64,000 bases of DNA from Geomicrobium halophilum (GTDB taxonomy: Bacteria; Bacillota; Bacilli; Bacillales; Marinococcaceae). This document shows, piece after piece, positions 7,875 to 17,067 of this stretch (positions are counted from its first letter, which is position 1; each line of letters opens with the position of its first letter). The stretch covers positions 96,511 through 160,510 of the forward strand of contig NZ_JACHHJ010000005.1 of NCBI RefSeq assembly GCF_014207655.1, read 5' to 3'. Position numbers and translations under genes: made by a program. The notes below the pieces were generated by a model, which worked only from the letters and a program-made list of their open reading frames with translations, was not told the DNA's origin and searched no databases.

Positions 7875-8972
7875 CTATCCCGCAAACAGTCCGCCGTAAT
7901 CTGCGAGCTTATCGCGCCAGATCGTGTGAAAGTGAAGGTTATCAGGATGCGTAACAGCCTCTCGGGAGGAAAATTCAATCCAAGCTCTTGGCCCGTCGAT
8001 TCTTACGTAGGACCCTTCTTCGTGGTAATCTGGTGAGCCCGACCAGCCGATATACGTTTCCTTTAGGGCTTCATCGGCTAAATAAGCGTCAAGTAAAGCA
8101 TCAGCCTTGTCTGTTTGTGCATCGTCAACCCACGCCCTGATTGCGGTTTGAACAAGATCTTGCTGCGAGGACGTTAAATCTGTATAAAGAATACCTTGGT
8201 TATCCGGAAAATTTCCATCTTCTCCTGCTCCGACAACTACATCGTCAAAGGTTTCAGAGATTTCACTGGCTTTGAGCTGATCTTTATCCAGTTCGTCAAT
8301 GATGCTATAAATGCTGCTTCTTCGGGTTTTAAGTGGTTCATAGGTAATATTGTCCCACCAGGTAAACGAATCCGGCTCTGTTCCGGTGAACTGGGGGGTC
8401 GCACTTTTTTCCTCCCCGTTGAATACAAGGTTTTCCGCAAGGTGGTGACCGCTAAATTGAATCATCCATGGCTCTTTATCAGAGGGTGTTCCGAGGATGG
8501 CGATAAAGTATAGGCCAGGACCATACTCCTCGTCACCGGTATCCGTGAGCAGGAAAGCGTCTGCTTTCATAATTTCCGTTAACGTTTTATATCCTTCTTC
8601 GCTTAACGACGCTTTCATCAGCTGTAAGGCTGCTCTTACGCTTTCTTCGGGTAAATCCCCAATGGCTGTACCGTTGCGATTTTCGTAGTTAGCAGGGAGG
8701 TTTGTCCAATGGGTCGCGTTTTCTTCCGTTAAATCATATTTTACGGCCTCCCGTTCTTCCTGACTAAGCGTATCTAAAAATGCTTCCGCGAGTGCTGCTT
8801 CATTTTCCTCCACTTGACCATGGAGCGATTCATTGAGAAGTTCAATAATGGAAGCTGTTGATTCTGATTGTGTTTTCGAGATTGTTACCGCCTGGGCATT
8901 GATGGGAAAAGAAATGGCGATCAACACGCCAACGATTAATAGCCATTTTCCTTTACAAACCAAATGTTTCAT
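7875..8972 (-). CDS. Secreted DUF3500-domain protein
   Basis: A 365-residue exported protein: basic N-terminus, hydrophobic core LLIVGVLIAISFPI and a probable signal-peptidase site after NAQA (about residue 28). The rest matches the DUF3500 layout, including an acidic first half, the stretch PWMIQFSGHHLAEN near residue 165 and the C-terminal HFHTIWRD. The two His-rich motifs suggest a metal or catalytic site, but no activity is known for the family. GGAGG lies 6 nt before ATG 8972; the ATG at 8978 directly abuts that site. It is a single gene, divergent from the aldo/keto reductase. Confidence 0.8.
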   Translation of the reverse strand: MKHLVCKGKWLLIVGVLIAISFPINAQAVTISKTQSESTASIIELLNESLHGQVEENEAALAEAFLDTLSQEEREAVKYDLTEENATHWTNLPANYENRNGTAIGDLPEESVRAALQLMKASLSEEGYKTLTEIMKADAFLLTDTGDEEYGPGLYFIAILGTPSDKEPWMIQFSGHHLAENLVFNGEEKSATPQFTGTEPDSFTWWDNITYEPLKTRRSSIYSIIDELDKDQLKASEISETFDDVVVGAGEDGNFPDNQGILYTDLTSSQQDLVQTAIRAWVDDAQTDKADALLDAYLADEALKETYIGWSGSPDYHEEGSYVRIDGPRAWIEFSSREAVTHPDNLHFHTIWRDKLADYGGLFAG

Positions 8973-9090
8973 TTCCATCCTCCATTTACAAAAATTTCAT
9001 CTTAACGTAGCGTGCCCGATCCATGAATAAGCATGCGGATTTTGCCAAAAAAATGATCCGAAGCTATAATTAAGATAGGGGGGATGGTTA

Positions 9091-9918
9091 ATGGTACATC
9101 AATCGATGAAAGATGTTATAAGATTCAATAACGGGGTCGTGATGCCTCAACATGGTTTTGGAATATACCTCATTAACGATCCTTCAGTTATCGAAAAGGC
9201 TCTGGATGCGGGCTACCGATCGTTTGACACAGCACAAATGTATGGAAATGAAGCGTTGCTCGGGGAGACACTGAATGAGAGTGATGTCAAAAGAGAAGAG
9301 CTATTTATAACAACGAAAATTGCGAACGAGAACCAAGGGTACGACAGCACCTTAGCTAGTTTTGAACAGTCCCTTGCAGATTTAGGTATATCGCAAGTGG
9401 ACCTGTTGCTCGTTCATTGGCCGAGTCACCAGCATATGTTCGAAACCTGGAAAGCGTTTGAACGACTCTATGAGGAAAATGTTGCTCGAGCCATCGGGGT
9501 TTGTAATTTTAATCGTGAGCATATAGAGAAACTCACGACGAAGGCAAATGTGAAACCGGTCATTAATCAAATCGAATGTCACCCTTACCTTACACAATAT
9601 CCACTCAAAGACTATTTAGACGAACAGGAGATTGTTACAGAGGCCTGGAGCCCACTTGGTCGGGGAATGGTCCTCTCAGACATTCAACTTGAAAAAATTG
9701 CGGAAAAATATAACAAAACCGTTGCACAGGTCATTCTCCGCTGGCATTTACAACAAGATACGGTAATTATTCCTAAGTCGGCGACAGCAAGCCGGATCGA
9801 GGCAAACACAGCAATCTATGATTTCCAGTTAACGGAAGAGGATATGGCCGTTATTGACCGTTTAAATAAAGAAGAACGCAGAGGCCCTAATCCTGACCAG
9901 GTTTTTATGGAAATTTAA
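9091..9918 (+). CDS. Aldo/keto reductase
   Basis: A 275-residue NADPH-dependent AKR of the AKR5/YtbE-YvgN type. The tetrad is visible: Asp in SFDTAQMYGNE, Tyr in the same motif, Lys in FITTKI and His in LLLVHWP. The C-terminal IIPKSATASRIEANT is the NADPH-binding loop. The family reduces aldehydes such as methylglyoxal. GGGGGGAT lies before ATG 9091. It is monocistronic, with a terminator just after it. Confidence 0.9.
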   Translation: MVHQSMKDVIRFNNGVVMPQHGFGIYLINDPSVIEKALDAGYRSFDTAQMYGNEALLGETLNESDVKREELFITTKIANENQGYDSTLASFEQSLADLGISQVDLLLVHWPSHQHMFETWKAFERLYEENVARAIGVCNFNREHIEKLTTKANVKPVINQIECHPYLTQYPLKDYLDEQEIVTEAWSPLGRGMVLSDIQLEKIAEKYNKTVAQVILRWHLQQDTVIIPKSATASRIEANTAIYDFQLTEEDMAVIDRLNKEERRGPNPDQVFMEI

Positions 9919-9931
9919 ATGAAAATAGAGC

Positions 9932-9963
9932 GAGCGGGCTTTGGCCTAGCCGCTCTTTTTTTA
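9932..9963 (+). terminator. Terminator of the aldo/keto reductase gene
   Basis: GAGCGGGCT (9932-9940) pairs with AGCCGCTC (9948-9955) with one bulge, followed by a run of T. Confidence 0.8.
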
Positions 9964-10025
9964 TTTCTTTTTATATATGAAACTTGATATGATCAGTGAT
10001 AGGAAAAAGAAAAGGATGTGAGCTC

Positions 10026-10385
10026 ATGGCTTTTTGGAAAAAAGCAGAAAATCGGAAAAACCATCGTGAACAGGCCAGCGAATATTTAGTGGAAGATGAG
10101 CAGCTATTACAAACGTATGGTTTGATGATTGATTTTGTGGCCCTTACAAACCGACGGGTGATTTTTGTGAATAAATCGTTTGTTTCAAAACGCTCGGAAG
10201 TTGTGAGCATCCCCTATACAAAAATTGAGGAAATCGCTTTGTTAAAAGATCGGAAACTAGCGATCTCAAATCCTGTACGAATTAGTACACGATCGAACAA
10301 TCATCATCTGAATCTCATAAAAGGGAATGATGCCACCGGATTTTATAAGCAATTGTCGCGGCAAATTCTTACTATTGATCAATAG
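10026..10385 (+). CDS. Small PH-domain (bPH/YokE-like) protein
   Basis: A 119-residue soluble protein. After a basic N-terminus comes a bacterial PH-like fold: EDEQLLQTYGLMIDFVALTNRRVIFVNK and VSIPYTKIEEIAL are the characteristic strands (LTNRRVIF is the hallmark). The function is unknown; members often associate with membrane or stress proteins. The ribosome site AAAAGGA precedes ATG 10026. It lies only 13 bp before the sigma-54 activator gene and is probably co-transcribed with it. Confidence 0.7.
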   Translation: MAFWKKAENRKNHREQASEYLVEDEQLLQTYGLMIDFVALTNRRVIFVNKSFVSKRSEVVSIPYTKIEEIALLKDRKLAISNPVRISTRSNNHHLNLIKGNDATGFYKQLSRQILTIDQ

Positions 10386-10398
10386 GAAGGGGCAGTCC

Positions 10399-11763
10399 AT
10401 GCAGTTTTTAAATGATCGGTATAGAGATGAAATTTTTGAAGCTGCCTTTGAAAATGCCTACCATTGTCTCGTTGTCGTGGATCATCAAGGGTTGATCACC
10501 TATATGAATCAAAGTTATTGCCGCTTTCTAGAGGTCGATCAGGAGAAAGTGTTAGGTATGCATGTTGCAGACGTAATTGAAAACTCGAGAATGCACATCG
10601 TTGTTCAAACTGGCGAAGAGGAGATTGCCGACCTGCAATACATTCGTGGCAATCACATGATTGCGAATCGAATTCCCGTTCGTTCAAATGGAGAAGTGGT
10701 AGGAGCAGTTGGAACGGTCCTCTTTCGCGATACAAAAGAATGGATGAACATGAACAGTCATATTAAAGATTTATTATCAGAACTTGAACATTATCGCAGC
10801 CAGCTCAAACATCAACATGGCATTACCTATTCTCTCCACGATATTGTAGGAAGTTCTCCGGCTATTAATGAAGTAAAACGTAAAATTAAAAAGGTGGCAC
10901 CTGGAGATGTATCCGTATTATTAAGGGGAGAAAGCGGAACAGGAAAAGAACTATTCGCACACAGTATCCATCATTTGAGTGAGCGGAATTCCCAACCTTT
11001 TGTAGCAATTAATTGTGCAACAATTCCAGAGCATTTATTTGAATCAGAACTATTTGGTTATCAAGAGGGAGCCTTTACAGGCGCTAAGAAGGGAGGAAAG
11101 GTTGGGAAATTTCAACTTGCTCACGGGGGAACGCTTTTTTTAGATGAAATTGGTGATATGCCGTTAAATGCCCAAGTCAAGATTTTGAGGGTGTTGCAAG
11201 AAGGAGAAATTGAAGCTATAGGGGCAACTGAATCCAAGAAGGTAGATGTAAGAATTATAGCTGCAACAAACCAGCCATTAGAAAAGCTCATCGAGGAACA
11301 TCGTTTTCGAGAAGACTTGTTTTATCGTATTAATGTGATTCCTATCCACGTTCCTGCTCTTAAAGAACGACCGGATGATATCCGTGTTTTGGCCAAATAC
11401 CTTCTCCATAAAATAACAAAGCGTTCTGGTAAAAGGGTCATTGATATTCATGCAGAGGTGATTGACTTTTTTATGCAGTATTCATGGCCTGGCAACGTTA
11501 GAGAGTTGGAAAATGTAATAGAATCCGCGGTTCACCTTACAAATACAGAGGTCATTACCATGGAAGATCTGCCTGAACACATTCAGCCGGATACCTATTT
11601 GCTAAACGAAAATCATCGTTTAAAGGAAATAATGGAAAAGACAGAAAAACAAGCTATTGAAAATGCATTGAGAAAAGTAGATGGAGATAAAATAAGAGCT
11701 AAACACTTGTTAGGGATCGGAAAATCTGCCTTGTATGAAAAAATAAAGAAATATGGTTTATAA
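10399..11763 (+). CDS. Sigma-54-dependent transcriptional activator (PAS-AAA-HTH)
   Basis: A 454-residue bacterial enhancer-binding protein. It has a PAS sensor (residues ~12-115), the AAA+ domain with Walker A GESGTGKE (177-184), intact GAFTGA loop (224-229), Walker B GTLFLDEIGDM and the R-finger region, and a C-terminal Fis-type HTH (ALRKVDGDKIRAKHLLGIGK). GGAAGGGG precedes ATG 10399. Downstream, after two terminators, a sigma-54-type promoter drives 3-hydroxybutyrate dehydrogenase and a permease, the probable targets. The inducer is presumably sensed by the PAS domain and may be 3-hydroxybutyrate, by context only. Confidence 0.92.
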   Translation: MQFLNDRYRDEIFEAAFENAYHCLVVVDHQGLITYMNQSYCRFLEVDQEKVLGMHVADVIENSRMHIVVQTGEEEIADLQYIRGNHMIANRIPVRSNGEVVGAVGTVLFRDTKEWMNMNSHIKDLLSELEHYRSQLKHQHGITYSLHDIVGSSPAINEVKRKIKKVAPGDVSVLLRGESGTGKELFAHSIHHLSERNSQPFVAINCATIPEHLFESELFGYQEGAFTGAKKGGKVGKFQLAHGGTLFLDEIGDMPLNAQVKILRVLQEGEIEAIGATESKKVDVRIIAATNQPLEKLIEEHRFREDLFYRINVIPIHVPALKERPDDIRVLAKYLLHKITKRSGKRVIDIHAEVIDFFMQYSWPGNVRELENVIESAVHLTNTEVITMEDLPEHIQPDTYLLNENHRLKEIMEKTEKQAIENALRKVDGDKIRAKHLLGIGKSALYEKIKKYGL

Positions 11764-11768
11764 CCATC

Positions 11769-11812
11769 GTCCAGAAATCCGGAATGCACCTCCGAATTTC
11801 TGGACTTTTTTA
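11769..11812 (+). terminator. Terminator of the sigma-54 activator gene
   Basis: A GTCCAGAAAT arm pairs with ATTTCTGGAC, extended by CCGGA/TCCG, followed by TTTTTT. It insulates the regulator from the dehydrogenase operon. Confidence 0.85.
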
Positions 11813-11822
11813 CCCCCTTCTC

Positions 11823-11838
11823 ATGTAAGGGTTTACAT
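11823..11838 (+). promoter_or_regulatory. Candidate activator site (dyad ATGTAA-4-TTACAT)
   Basis: A perfect inverted repeat ATGTAA / TTACAT lies about 95 bp upstream of the -24 element of the sigma-54 promoter, a normal distance for an enhancer site. The outer bases resemble the dyad ahead of the acyl-CoA dehydrogenase operon at 28326. Confidence 0.45.
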
Positions 11839-11848
11839 AAACTGAACG

Positions 11849-11885
11849 CCCCTTTTTCCGTTTTTGAGGAAAAAGGGGTTTGTTC
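11849..11885. terminator. Second hairpin, CCCCTTTTTCC stem
   Basis: CCCCTTTTTCC (11849-11859) pairs perfectly with GGAAAAAGGGG (11868-11878), followed by TTTGTTCTT. It lies between the candidate activator site and the sigma-54 promoter, so it may stop read-through or help DNA looping. Confidence 0.65.
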
Positions 11886-11933
11886 TTGGGGTCAAACAGC
11901 GGGGCTGGGGCTATGTTTGCCCAAAAATAACGT

Positions 11934-11949
11934 TGGCACGTTTCCTGCA
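11934..11949 (+). promoter_or_regulatory. Sigma-54 (-24/-12) promoter of the 3-hydroxybutyrate operon
   Basis: The sequence TGGCACG, 4 nt, CTGCA matches the -24/-12 consensus TGGCACG-N4-TTGCW at all but one position with exact spacing. It lies about 80 bp before the dehydrogenase start and 3' of a sigma-54 activator gene. Confidence 0.8.
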
Positions 11950-12028
11950 AATATATTGGTAGGGATTCAATGGATGGATCAGTTTGGAGAAAAAATTGCC
12001 TAAAACATGGACACTGGAGGTTTTTAAG

Positions 12029-12805
12029 ATGGTAACGAATAAAGTTGTTTTTATCACAGGTGCTGCAAGTGGTATTGGGTATGAGATTGGAGCCAGTTTT
12101 GTAAGAAACGGGGCAAAGGTCGTATTTTCGGATCGAGATGAAGCGAAAGTACAAGAAGCTGCTGAAAGCTTGAAGAAAGAAGGATATAACTGTTTAGCAG
12201 TAAAATGTGATGTCACACAAGAAGATGAATTTAAACAGGCTGTAGATACGACCGTAAATCATTACGGCAGCCTCGACGTTTTGATTAATAACGCAGGAAT
12301 GCAGCATGTGGCTTCCATTGAAGAGTTTCCAACAGAAAAGTTCGAAATGATTACACAAGTGATGCTTGTAGCCCCATTTATGGCGACAAAGCATGTACTA
12401 CCGATCATGAAAAACCAAGGATCAGGACGAATCATCAATATGTCTTCCATTAATGGGCTCATCGGATTTGCTGGCAAAGCGGCCTACAATAGTGCCAAAC
12501 ATGGTGTCATTGGATTAACAAAAGTAGCTGCTTTGGAAGCAGCTGAAGATGGGGTTACGGTGAATGCACTTTGCCCGGGTTATGTCGATACGCCTCTTGT
12601 TCGTAATCAGCTGGAAGATTTGGCAAATAATCGCGGGGTTTCCTTTGATAAAGCCCTCGAAGAAGTCATTTACCCCCTTGTTCCGCAAAAACGATTATTA
12701 GACGTCCAAGAAGTCGCCGACTATACGATTTTTTTAGCAAGCGATCAAGCAAAAGGGGTCACCGGCCAAGCTGTTGTGATTGACGGGGGATATACAACTC
12801 AATAA
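12029..12805 (+). CDS. 3-hydroxybutyrate dehydrogenase (SDR family)
   Basis: A 258-residue classical SDR. The NAD site TGAASGIG lies near the N-terminus, with NNAG, the catalytic Ser in MSSINGL and YNSAK holding Tyr and Lys. It is full length, and the C-terminus VIDGGYTTQ is typical of D-3-hydroxybutyrate dehydrogenases, which oxidise 3-hydroxybutyrate to acetoacetate. GGAGG lies upstream of ATG 12029. It is first in a two-gene operon with a GntP-type permease, under a sigma-54-type promoter, which supports uptake and oxidation of 3-hydroxybutyrate. Substrate assignment rests on similarity and context. Confidence 0.85.
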   Translation: MVTNKVVFITGAASGIGYEIGASFVRNGAKVVFSDRDEAKVQEAAESLKKEGYNCLAVKCDVTQEDEFKQAVDTTVNHYGSLDVLINNAGMQHVASIEEFPTEKFEMITQVMLVAPFMATKHVLPIMKNQGSGRIINMSSINGLIGFAGKAAYNSAKHGVIGLTKVAALEAAEDGVTVNALCPGYVDTPLVRNQLEDLANNRGVSFDKALEEVIYPLVPQKRLLDVQEVADYTIFLASDQAKGVTGQAVVIDGGYTTQ

Positions 12806-12837
12806 GTAACTTGAGATATAGATGAGGAGGGCTTCAC

Positions 12838-14124
12838 TTGATTGGAATTATACTTGGTCTCATCGTTTTGATGGTCCTGGCTTATTTAGGATGGTCCATT
12901 ATTTGGGTAGCTCCTATTGCTGCTGGTGTGGTCGCCCTTACCGGGGGATTGGACTTACTAGATGCTTATACAGGTACGTATATGGAAGGTTTCGTGGGTT
13001 TTGCTAAAGATTGGTTTCCTGTATTTATGCTAGGGGCCATCTTTGGAAAGCTTATGGAAGATACAGGTATGGCTAGATCAGTTGCCGTGGCTTTTACAAG
13101 GGTTATTGGTACGAAGCGGGCAATATTGGGTGTGTTGGTTTCTTGCGCGGTTCTGACGTATGGTGGTGTTAGCCTATTTGTCGTTGTGTTTGCGGCTTAT
13201 CCACTTGCGTTAACATTATTTCGAGAGGCAAATATTAGCAGACGGCTCATTCCACCTACGATTGCATTAGGTGCCTTCACGTTTACAATGACGGGCCTTC
13301 CCGGAACTCCGCAAATTCAAAACCTTATCCCAATGGGGTATTTTGAAACGACGGCTATGGCTGCCCCTATTATGGGGATTGCTGCTTCAACTGTGATGGC
13401 CTTCGGTGGTTATTTTTATCTACGGTGGCGAGAAAAAGCCATGACAAACAAGGGGGAATTTTTCACCGAGCCAAAGGATAAAAAGATGGTCGATACTGAA
13501 GAAGAAGATGCACCAAACTTTATACTGTCTCTGTTACCTCTGATTACCGTATTAATCACTTTAAATTTATTAGGGTGGGATATCATAGTAGCATTAATTT
13601 CCGGTATTCTATTAATCATGTTGTTGAATTTATCGAAATTTAGAGGCTTTGTAACAGCTATCAACGGCGGTGCGACTGGGTCAGTTACCGCAATCGTTAA
13701 TACAAGTGCAGCGGTAGGTTTCGGGGCTGTCGTTCAAGCAGTACCTGGATTTAACCAACTGACGAATTATTTAACAAGCATAGAAGGGAATCCCTTAATT
13801 TCGCAAGCAGTGGCAGTAAATCTACTGGCGGGGGCAACAGGATCAGCATCTGGCGGTCTGGGTATAGCATTAGATTCGCTAGGACCCACCTATTATGAAA
13901 TTGCTATGCAAACCGGTATTAATCCGGAAGCCTTTCACCGTGTTGCCTCACTTGCTTCCGGGGGATTAGATGCACTCCCTCACAATGGAGCTGTTCTAAC
14001 TTTGCTTACGGTAACTGCCATGACGCATAAAGATTGTTATAAAGACATTTTTGTGGTTGCTGTGCTTATTCCTATTCTATCTATAGTAGTTGCAATTTTA
14101 TTTGCTGCAATAGGGATTTATTAA
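12838..14124 (+). CDS. GntP-family permease, likely 3-hydroxybutyrate uptake
   Basis: A 428-residue transporter with about twelve hydrophobic segments. It resembles the GntP/hydroxybutyrate permease family (proton symporters for gluconate and small hydroxyacids): FVVVFAAYPLALTLFREA, FTMTGLPGTPQIQN and GATGSASGGLGIAL. The start is TTG at 12838, preceded by GAGGAGGG at good spacing. It lies 32 bp downstream of 3-hydroxybutyrate dehydrogenase, so the pair imports and oxidises the same compound. A terminator follows. Confidence 0.82.
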   Translation: MIGIILGLIVLMVLAYLGWSIIWVAPIAAGVVALTGGLDLLDAYTGTYMEGFVGFAKDWFPVFMLGAIFGKLMEDTGMARSVAVAFTRVIGTKRAILGVLVSCAVLTYGGVSLFVVVFAAYPLALTLFREANISRRLIPPTIALGAFTFTMTGLPGTPQIQNLIPMGYFETTAMAAPIMGIAASTVMAFGGYFYLRWREKAMTNKGEFFTEPKDKKMVDTEEEDAPNFILSLLPLITVLITLNLLGWDIIVALISGILLIMLLNLSKFRGFVTAINGGATGSVTAIVNTSAAVGFGAVVQAVPGFNQLTNYLTSIEGNPLISQAVAVNLLAGATGSASGGLGIALDSLGPTYYEIAMQTGINPEAFHRVASLASGGLDALPHNGAVLTLLTVTAMTHKDCYKDIFVVAVLIPILSIVVAILFAAIGIY

Positions 14125-14154
14125 AGGAAGAAATTTGCCTTAGGAGAGAGAACT

Positions 14155-14211
14155 TCCTCCAAGAATAAGCTGATATGTTAACGTGCAGGCTCTTTTCTTG
14201 GAGGATTTTTT
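14155..14211 (+). terminator. Terminator of the 3-hydroxybutyrate operon
   Basis: TCCTCCAAGAA (14155-14165) pairs perfectly with TTCTTGGAGGA (14195-14205), followed by TTTTTT. The loop is long (29 nt). Confidence 0.75.
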
Positions 14212-14240
14212 ATCATGAATTGACCAAGGTCATAGGTTTT

Positions 14241-16775
14241 TTAGTTATCATTCTCTAATGCAGTGTTTAAGCGATTTGGATAATCTGTGAAAATACCAGT
14301 CACGCCCCAATCAATCAATCGTTCCATATCCTCTTTTTCATTAATGGTATATGGATGGATGAGAAGGTTGTGATTTAGAGTTTTTTGTACAAAATCTTTG
14401 TTAAAAACTTCAGTTTCATCATCAATAAAGTTTGGACCAATACCAATTGCGTATTCACGTATATTCTCAAAATCCTCTGTCGTCATGTTTTCTGGATTTG
14501 GAGTAATATCATTTGACTCTTTCGTCTTACCAGTTTCTTTGTTCACTTCATATGATAGCAATTGAACGAGTGGAATGTCGTCATTTAAGTTATGAATTTC
14601 TTTAAGGCTTTCTGGGCTGAATGACTGGATAATAACGTTATCATTTAGGTCATACTCTTCCACGGTATTAACCAATGGTTTTTCCATGCCTTCATTAATC
14701 GTTGGTGATTTCGTTTCAATGTAATAATTTTCGTCTTGGCCATATTCATCAAAAACTTCTTCAAGCGTCAAGACTTCTAAATATTCATGGGAATCTTCTG
14801 ATTGTTGCGGGTACTTTTGGTTAAACCAAGATCCTGCATCTAGCTCTTTTAGTTCCTCCAGTGTATGATCGCCAATTTCTCCTTCTCCATTGGTTGTCCG
14901 ATCAATTTCATCATCGTGAAACACTACGAGCTCGTTGTCGGCAGTTATTTGAACATCCAATTCTAAATAATCTGAGTCCATTTCAACTGCTTTATCATAA
15001 GAGGCGATCGTATGTTCAGGTGCATGACCGCTTGCTCCGCGGTGAGCGATATTCAGAAATTCTTCGTGGGTTCCTGTTTTTGTCCCATCGTTATTTTCAC
15101 CGTTTGTCACGTCTTCTTTCAATGTACTTTTCGCTCCCTTATCACTTCCGGCGTTAGCCTCATGAGCAGGAGGGGTGATTTTCAATTCATCGCCCGCATA
15201 AATCTTATCAGGATTGTTAATATCGTTATCACTTGTTAAGGTTTCTACAGTGGTCTGATGGTTTTGAGCCAATTCCGATAACGTATCACCCCATACGATA
15301 TCATGGAGGATTGGGTACCCACTCGTAGTATCTTTTTGACCTTCGGAACTGGTGCTTTCGAATTCTATACCAGCTTGGTCAGCAATGATTTTAGATAGAT
15401 CAGTATTATCGATTACCCCGTTAAATTGATCTGATCCTGTACCAGAAGCAAATATCGGAACCATGTTCCCTGAATGTCCTGAGGTGCTAGTACTTTTCTC
15501 GGTAATTTCACGATTAAAAACATCGACGTTATAATGTTCTGCGATCACTAGGCCTAATTCAACAGCCTGATCCCATTCATCCTTAGGGGTGCCATCATCT
15601 TCATAAAGGTGGTTATTTAGTCTTTCCATATCCTCATTACTTAGTTCAAAACCAGCATGTTCAGATACGATAGACTGAATGCTTTCTTCCGTAAAACGTT
15701 CATTTTCCTCATCATAATTAAACTCTTCGATCATATATTCAGGTGAAGCGGAGACCTCTCGAAGGGCTTCAACATCCATAACTTCAGTCATCGACATACC
15801 CATGGTTTCATGATCGGAAGTGACAACGAGTAGCGTATCATCACGTTCCTCTGCCCATTCTTTCACGTATTCAACAGTGTCATCAAATTCGACCATTTCT
15901 TTCCATACACTAGTAGCATCAGCATAATGGGCGGCATGGTCAATCCTTGCACCCTCAATCATTAAAAAGAAACCATCTTCATCATGTTCTAATGTATCTA
16001 AAGCAACTTCTGACATTTCACTTAATGAGGGTTGATCTTCCTCTATAAGGTCTATATCAGTTTCCAAGGCCATATGTTCATCAGCAAACAGCCCTAAAAG
16101 TTGATCCGTATGGTCTATGTTCATTAACTCTTCTCGGGTTTCGACAAATTGATAACCATCGTCTTCGAATGCTTCTGTTAAATCAACTCCATCCTGTGCT
16201 TCGGGTAAAAAGTACTCTAGGCCGCCACCTAATAAAACGTCATATTGATTTTCATATTGTTGTCTTGCAATATCTTCATGTTGGTCACGATCTTTAACAT
16301 GAGCGGTAAATGCGGCTGGGGTAGCATCTGTAATCGAATGATTGACAACAGCACCAGTTTTCTTTCCATCTTCTTGAAACGCTTGCATTATAGATTGTAC
16401 GGGCTCTCCATCTGGAGTCATACCCACCATCCCGTTATTAGTTTTTTGAGAGTTTGCTATTGCTGTTCCTGCTGCGGCAGAGTCAGTGACATGGTTGTCA
16501 TGTGAATAGGTTTGCATGAGTCCTATGTCTTCCAATTGTTCCATGTGGAATTGATCTTCTTTTCCGTGTTCTAATGCTCGAGCAATTTCCAACTGACCCA
16601 TTCCAAGCCCATCGCCAATCATCATAATGACATTTTCGATATTTTCTGTCTCTTCTCCACCTTCATAGTCCTCTTGATTGCCATCGTTTCCTGAGTCTGC
16701 TAAAGTGACTCCTTGGATACTTAATAAAGGGAATAAAAACACTGCTGATCCACCTATTAATAGTTTTTTTAACAA
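14241..16775 (-). CDS. Secreted alkaline phosphatase-LysM-glycerophosphodiesterase fusion
   Basis: An 844-residue exported three-domain protein. A signal peptide (about 1-26) precedes a PhoA-type alkaline phosphatase at 45-470: MMIGDGLGMG, the nucleophile Ser in DSAAAGT (Ser99), TSDHE and the third metal-site His in SGHSGN. A LysM wall-binding motif lies at 488-537 (IVWGDTLSELAQNH to IYAGDELKI). A GDPD domain lies at 573-842 (IAHRGASGHAPEHT, LELDVQ, HDDEIDRTT). The last domain would release glycerol-3-phosphate from phosphodiesters and the first would free the phosphate, both held at the wall. The protein is very acidic. The start is TTG with AAGGTGA upstream. The gene is monocistronic; phosphate-starvation control is plausible but not shown. 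Confidence 0.88.
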   Translation of the reverse strand: MLKKLLIGGSAVFLFPLLSIQGVTLADSGNDGNQEDYEGGEETENIENVIMMIGDGLGMGQLEIARALEHGKEDQFHMEQLEDIGLMQTYSHDNHVTDSAAAGTAIANSQKTNNGMVGMTPDGEPVQSIMQAFQEDGKKTGAVVNHSITDATPAAFTAHVKDRDQHEDIARQQYENQYDVLLGGGLEYFLPEAQDGVDLTEAFEDDGYQFVETREELMNIDHTDQLLGLFADEHMALETDIDLIEEDQPSLSEMSEVALDTLEHDEDGFFLMIEGARIDHAAHYADATSVWKEMVEFDDTVEYVKEWAEERDDTLLVVTSDHETMGMSMTEVMDVEALREVSASPEYMIEEFNYDEENERFTEESIQSIVSEHAGFELSNEDMERLNNHLYEDDGTPKDEWDQAVELGLVIAEHYNVDVFNREITEKSTSTSGHSGNMVPIFASGTGSDQFNGVIDNTDLSKIIADQAGIEFESTSSEGQKDTTSGYPILHDIVWGDTLSELAQNHQTTVETLTSDNDINNPDKIYAGDELKITPPAHEANAGSDKGAKSTLKEDVTNGENNDGTKTGTHEEFLNIAHRGASGHAPEHTIASYDKAVEMDSDYLELDVQITADNELVVFHDDEIDRTTNGEGEIGDHTLEELKELDAGSWFNQKYPQQSEDSHEYLEVLTLEEVFDEYGQDENYYIETKSPTINEGMEKPLVNTVEEYDLNDNVIIQSFSPESLKEIHNLNDDIPLVQLLSYEVNKETGKTKESNDITPNPENMTTEDFENIREYAIGIGPNFIDDETEVFNKDFVQKTLNHNLLIHPYTINEKEDMERLIDWGVTGIFTDYPNRLNTALENDN

Positions 16776-16819
16776 AGAAAATCACCTTCTTCTCCTATTT
16801 TTTATGGGATATTTAAGGA

Positions 16820-16849
16820 TAGATACATATCCTTTTCTAGGACTGTCAA
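16820..16849 (-). promoter_or_regulatory. Promoter of the phosphatase fusion gene
   Basis: Reading the minus strand, TTGACA (16844-16849) and TATCTA (16820-16825) are separated by 18 bp, about 45 bp before the TTG start. I could not define a convincing PhoP box. Confidence 0.5.
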
Positions 16850-17008
16850 ACCTATAATAGATAATCTGCGATCAAAAAATATACATGACTATTACAAAAA
16901 ATTCGTAAAAAATGATAGGTATTGATAACCCAAGCTAGTTAAAGTCTTCGCTACATTTCAATGCTCCCTCCTTCGCTGACTAGTCCTTCATTAGCCATGA
17001 AATAAAAA

Positions 17009-17067
17009 GAGACAGCTTTTTACAGGTGGGTGCATAATTCACCCAACCTATAGAAAGCTGTTTCTCA
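17009..17067. terminator. Long two-part hairpin
   Basis: GAGACAGCTTT pairs with AAAGCTGTTTCTC, and inside it AGGTGGGTG pairs with CACCCAACCT. No gene ends nearby on the plus strand. It may be a transcription barrier between divergent genes or part of a leader. Confidence 0.45.

Noticed and set aside
16850-17008. PhoP box upstream of the phosphatase fusion
   Set aside because: I could not find two direct TTAACA-like repeats with proper spacing; only a SigA-type promoter is supported.
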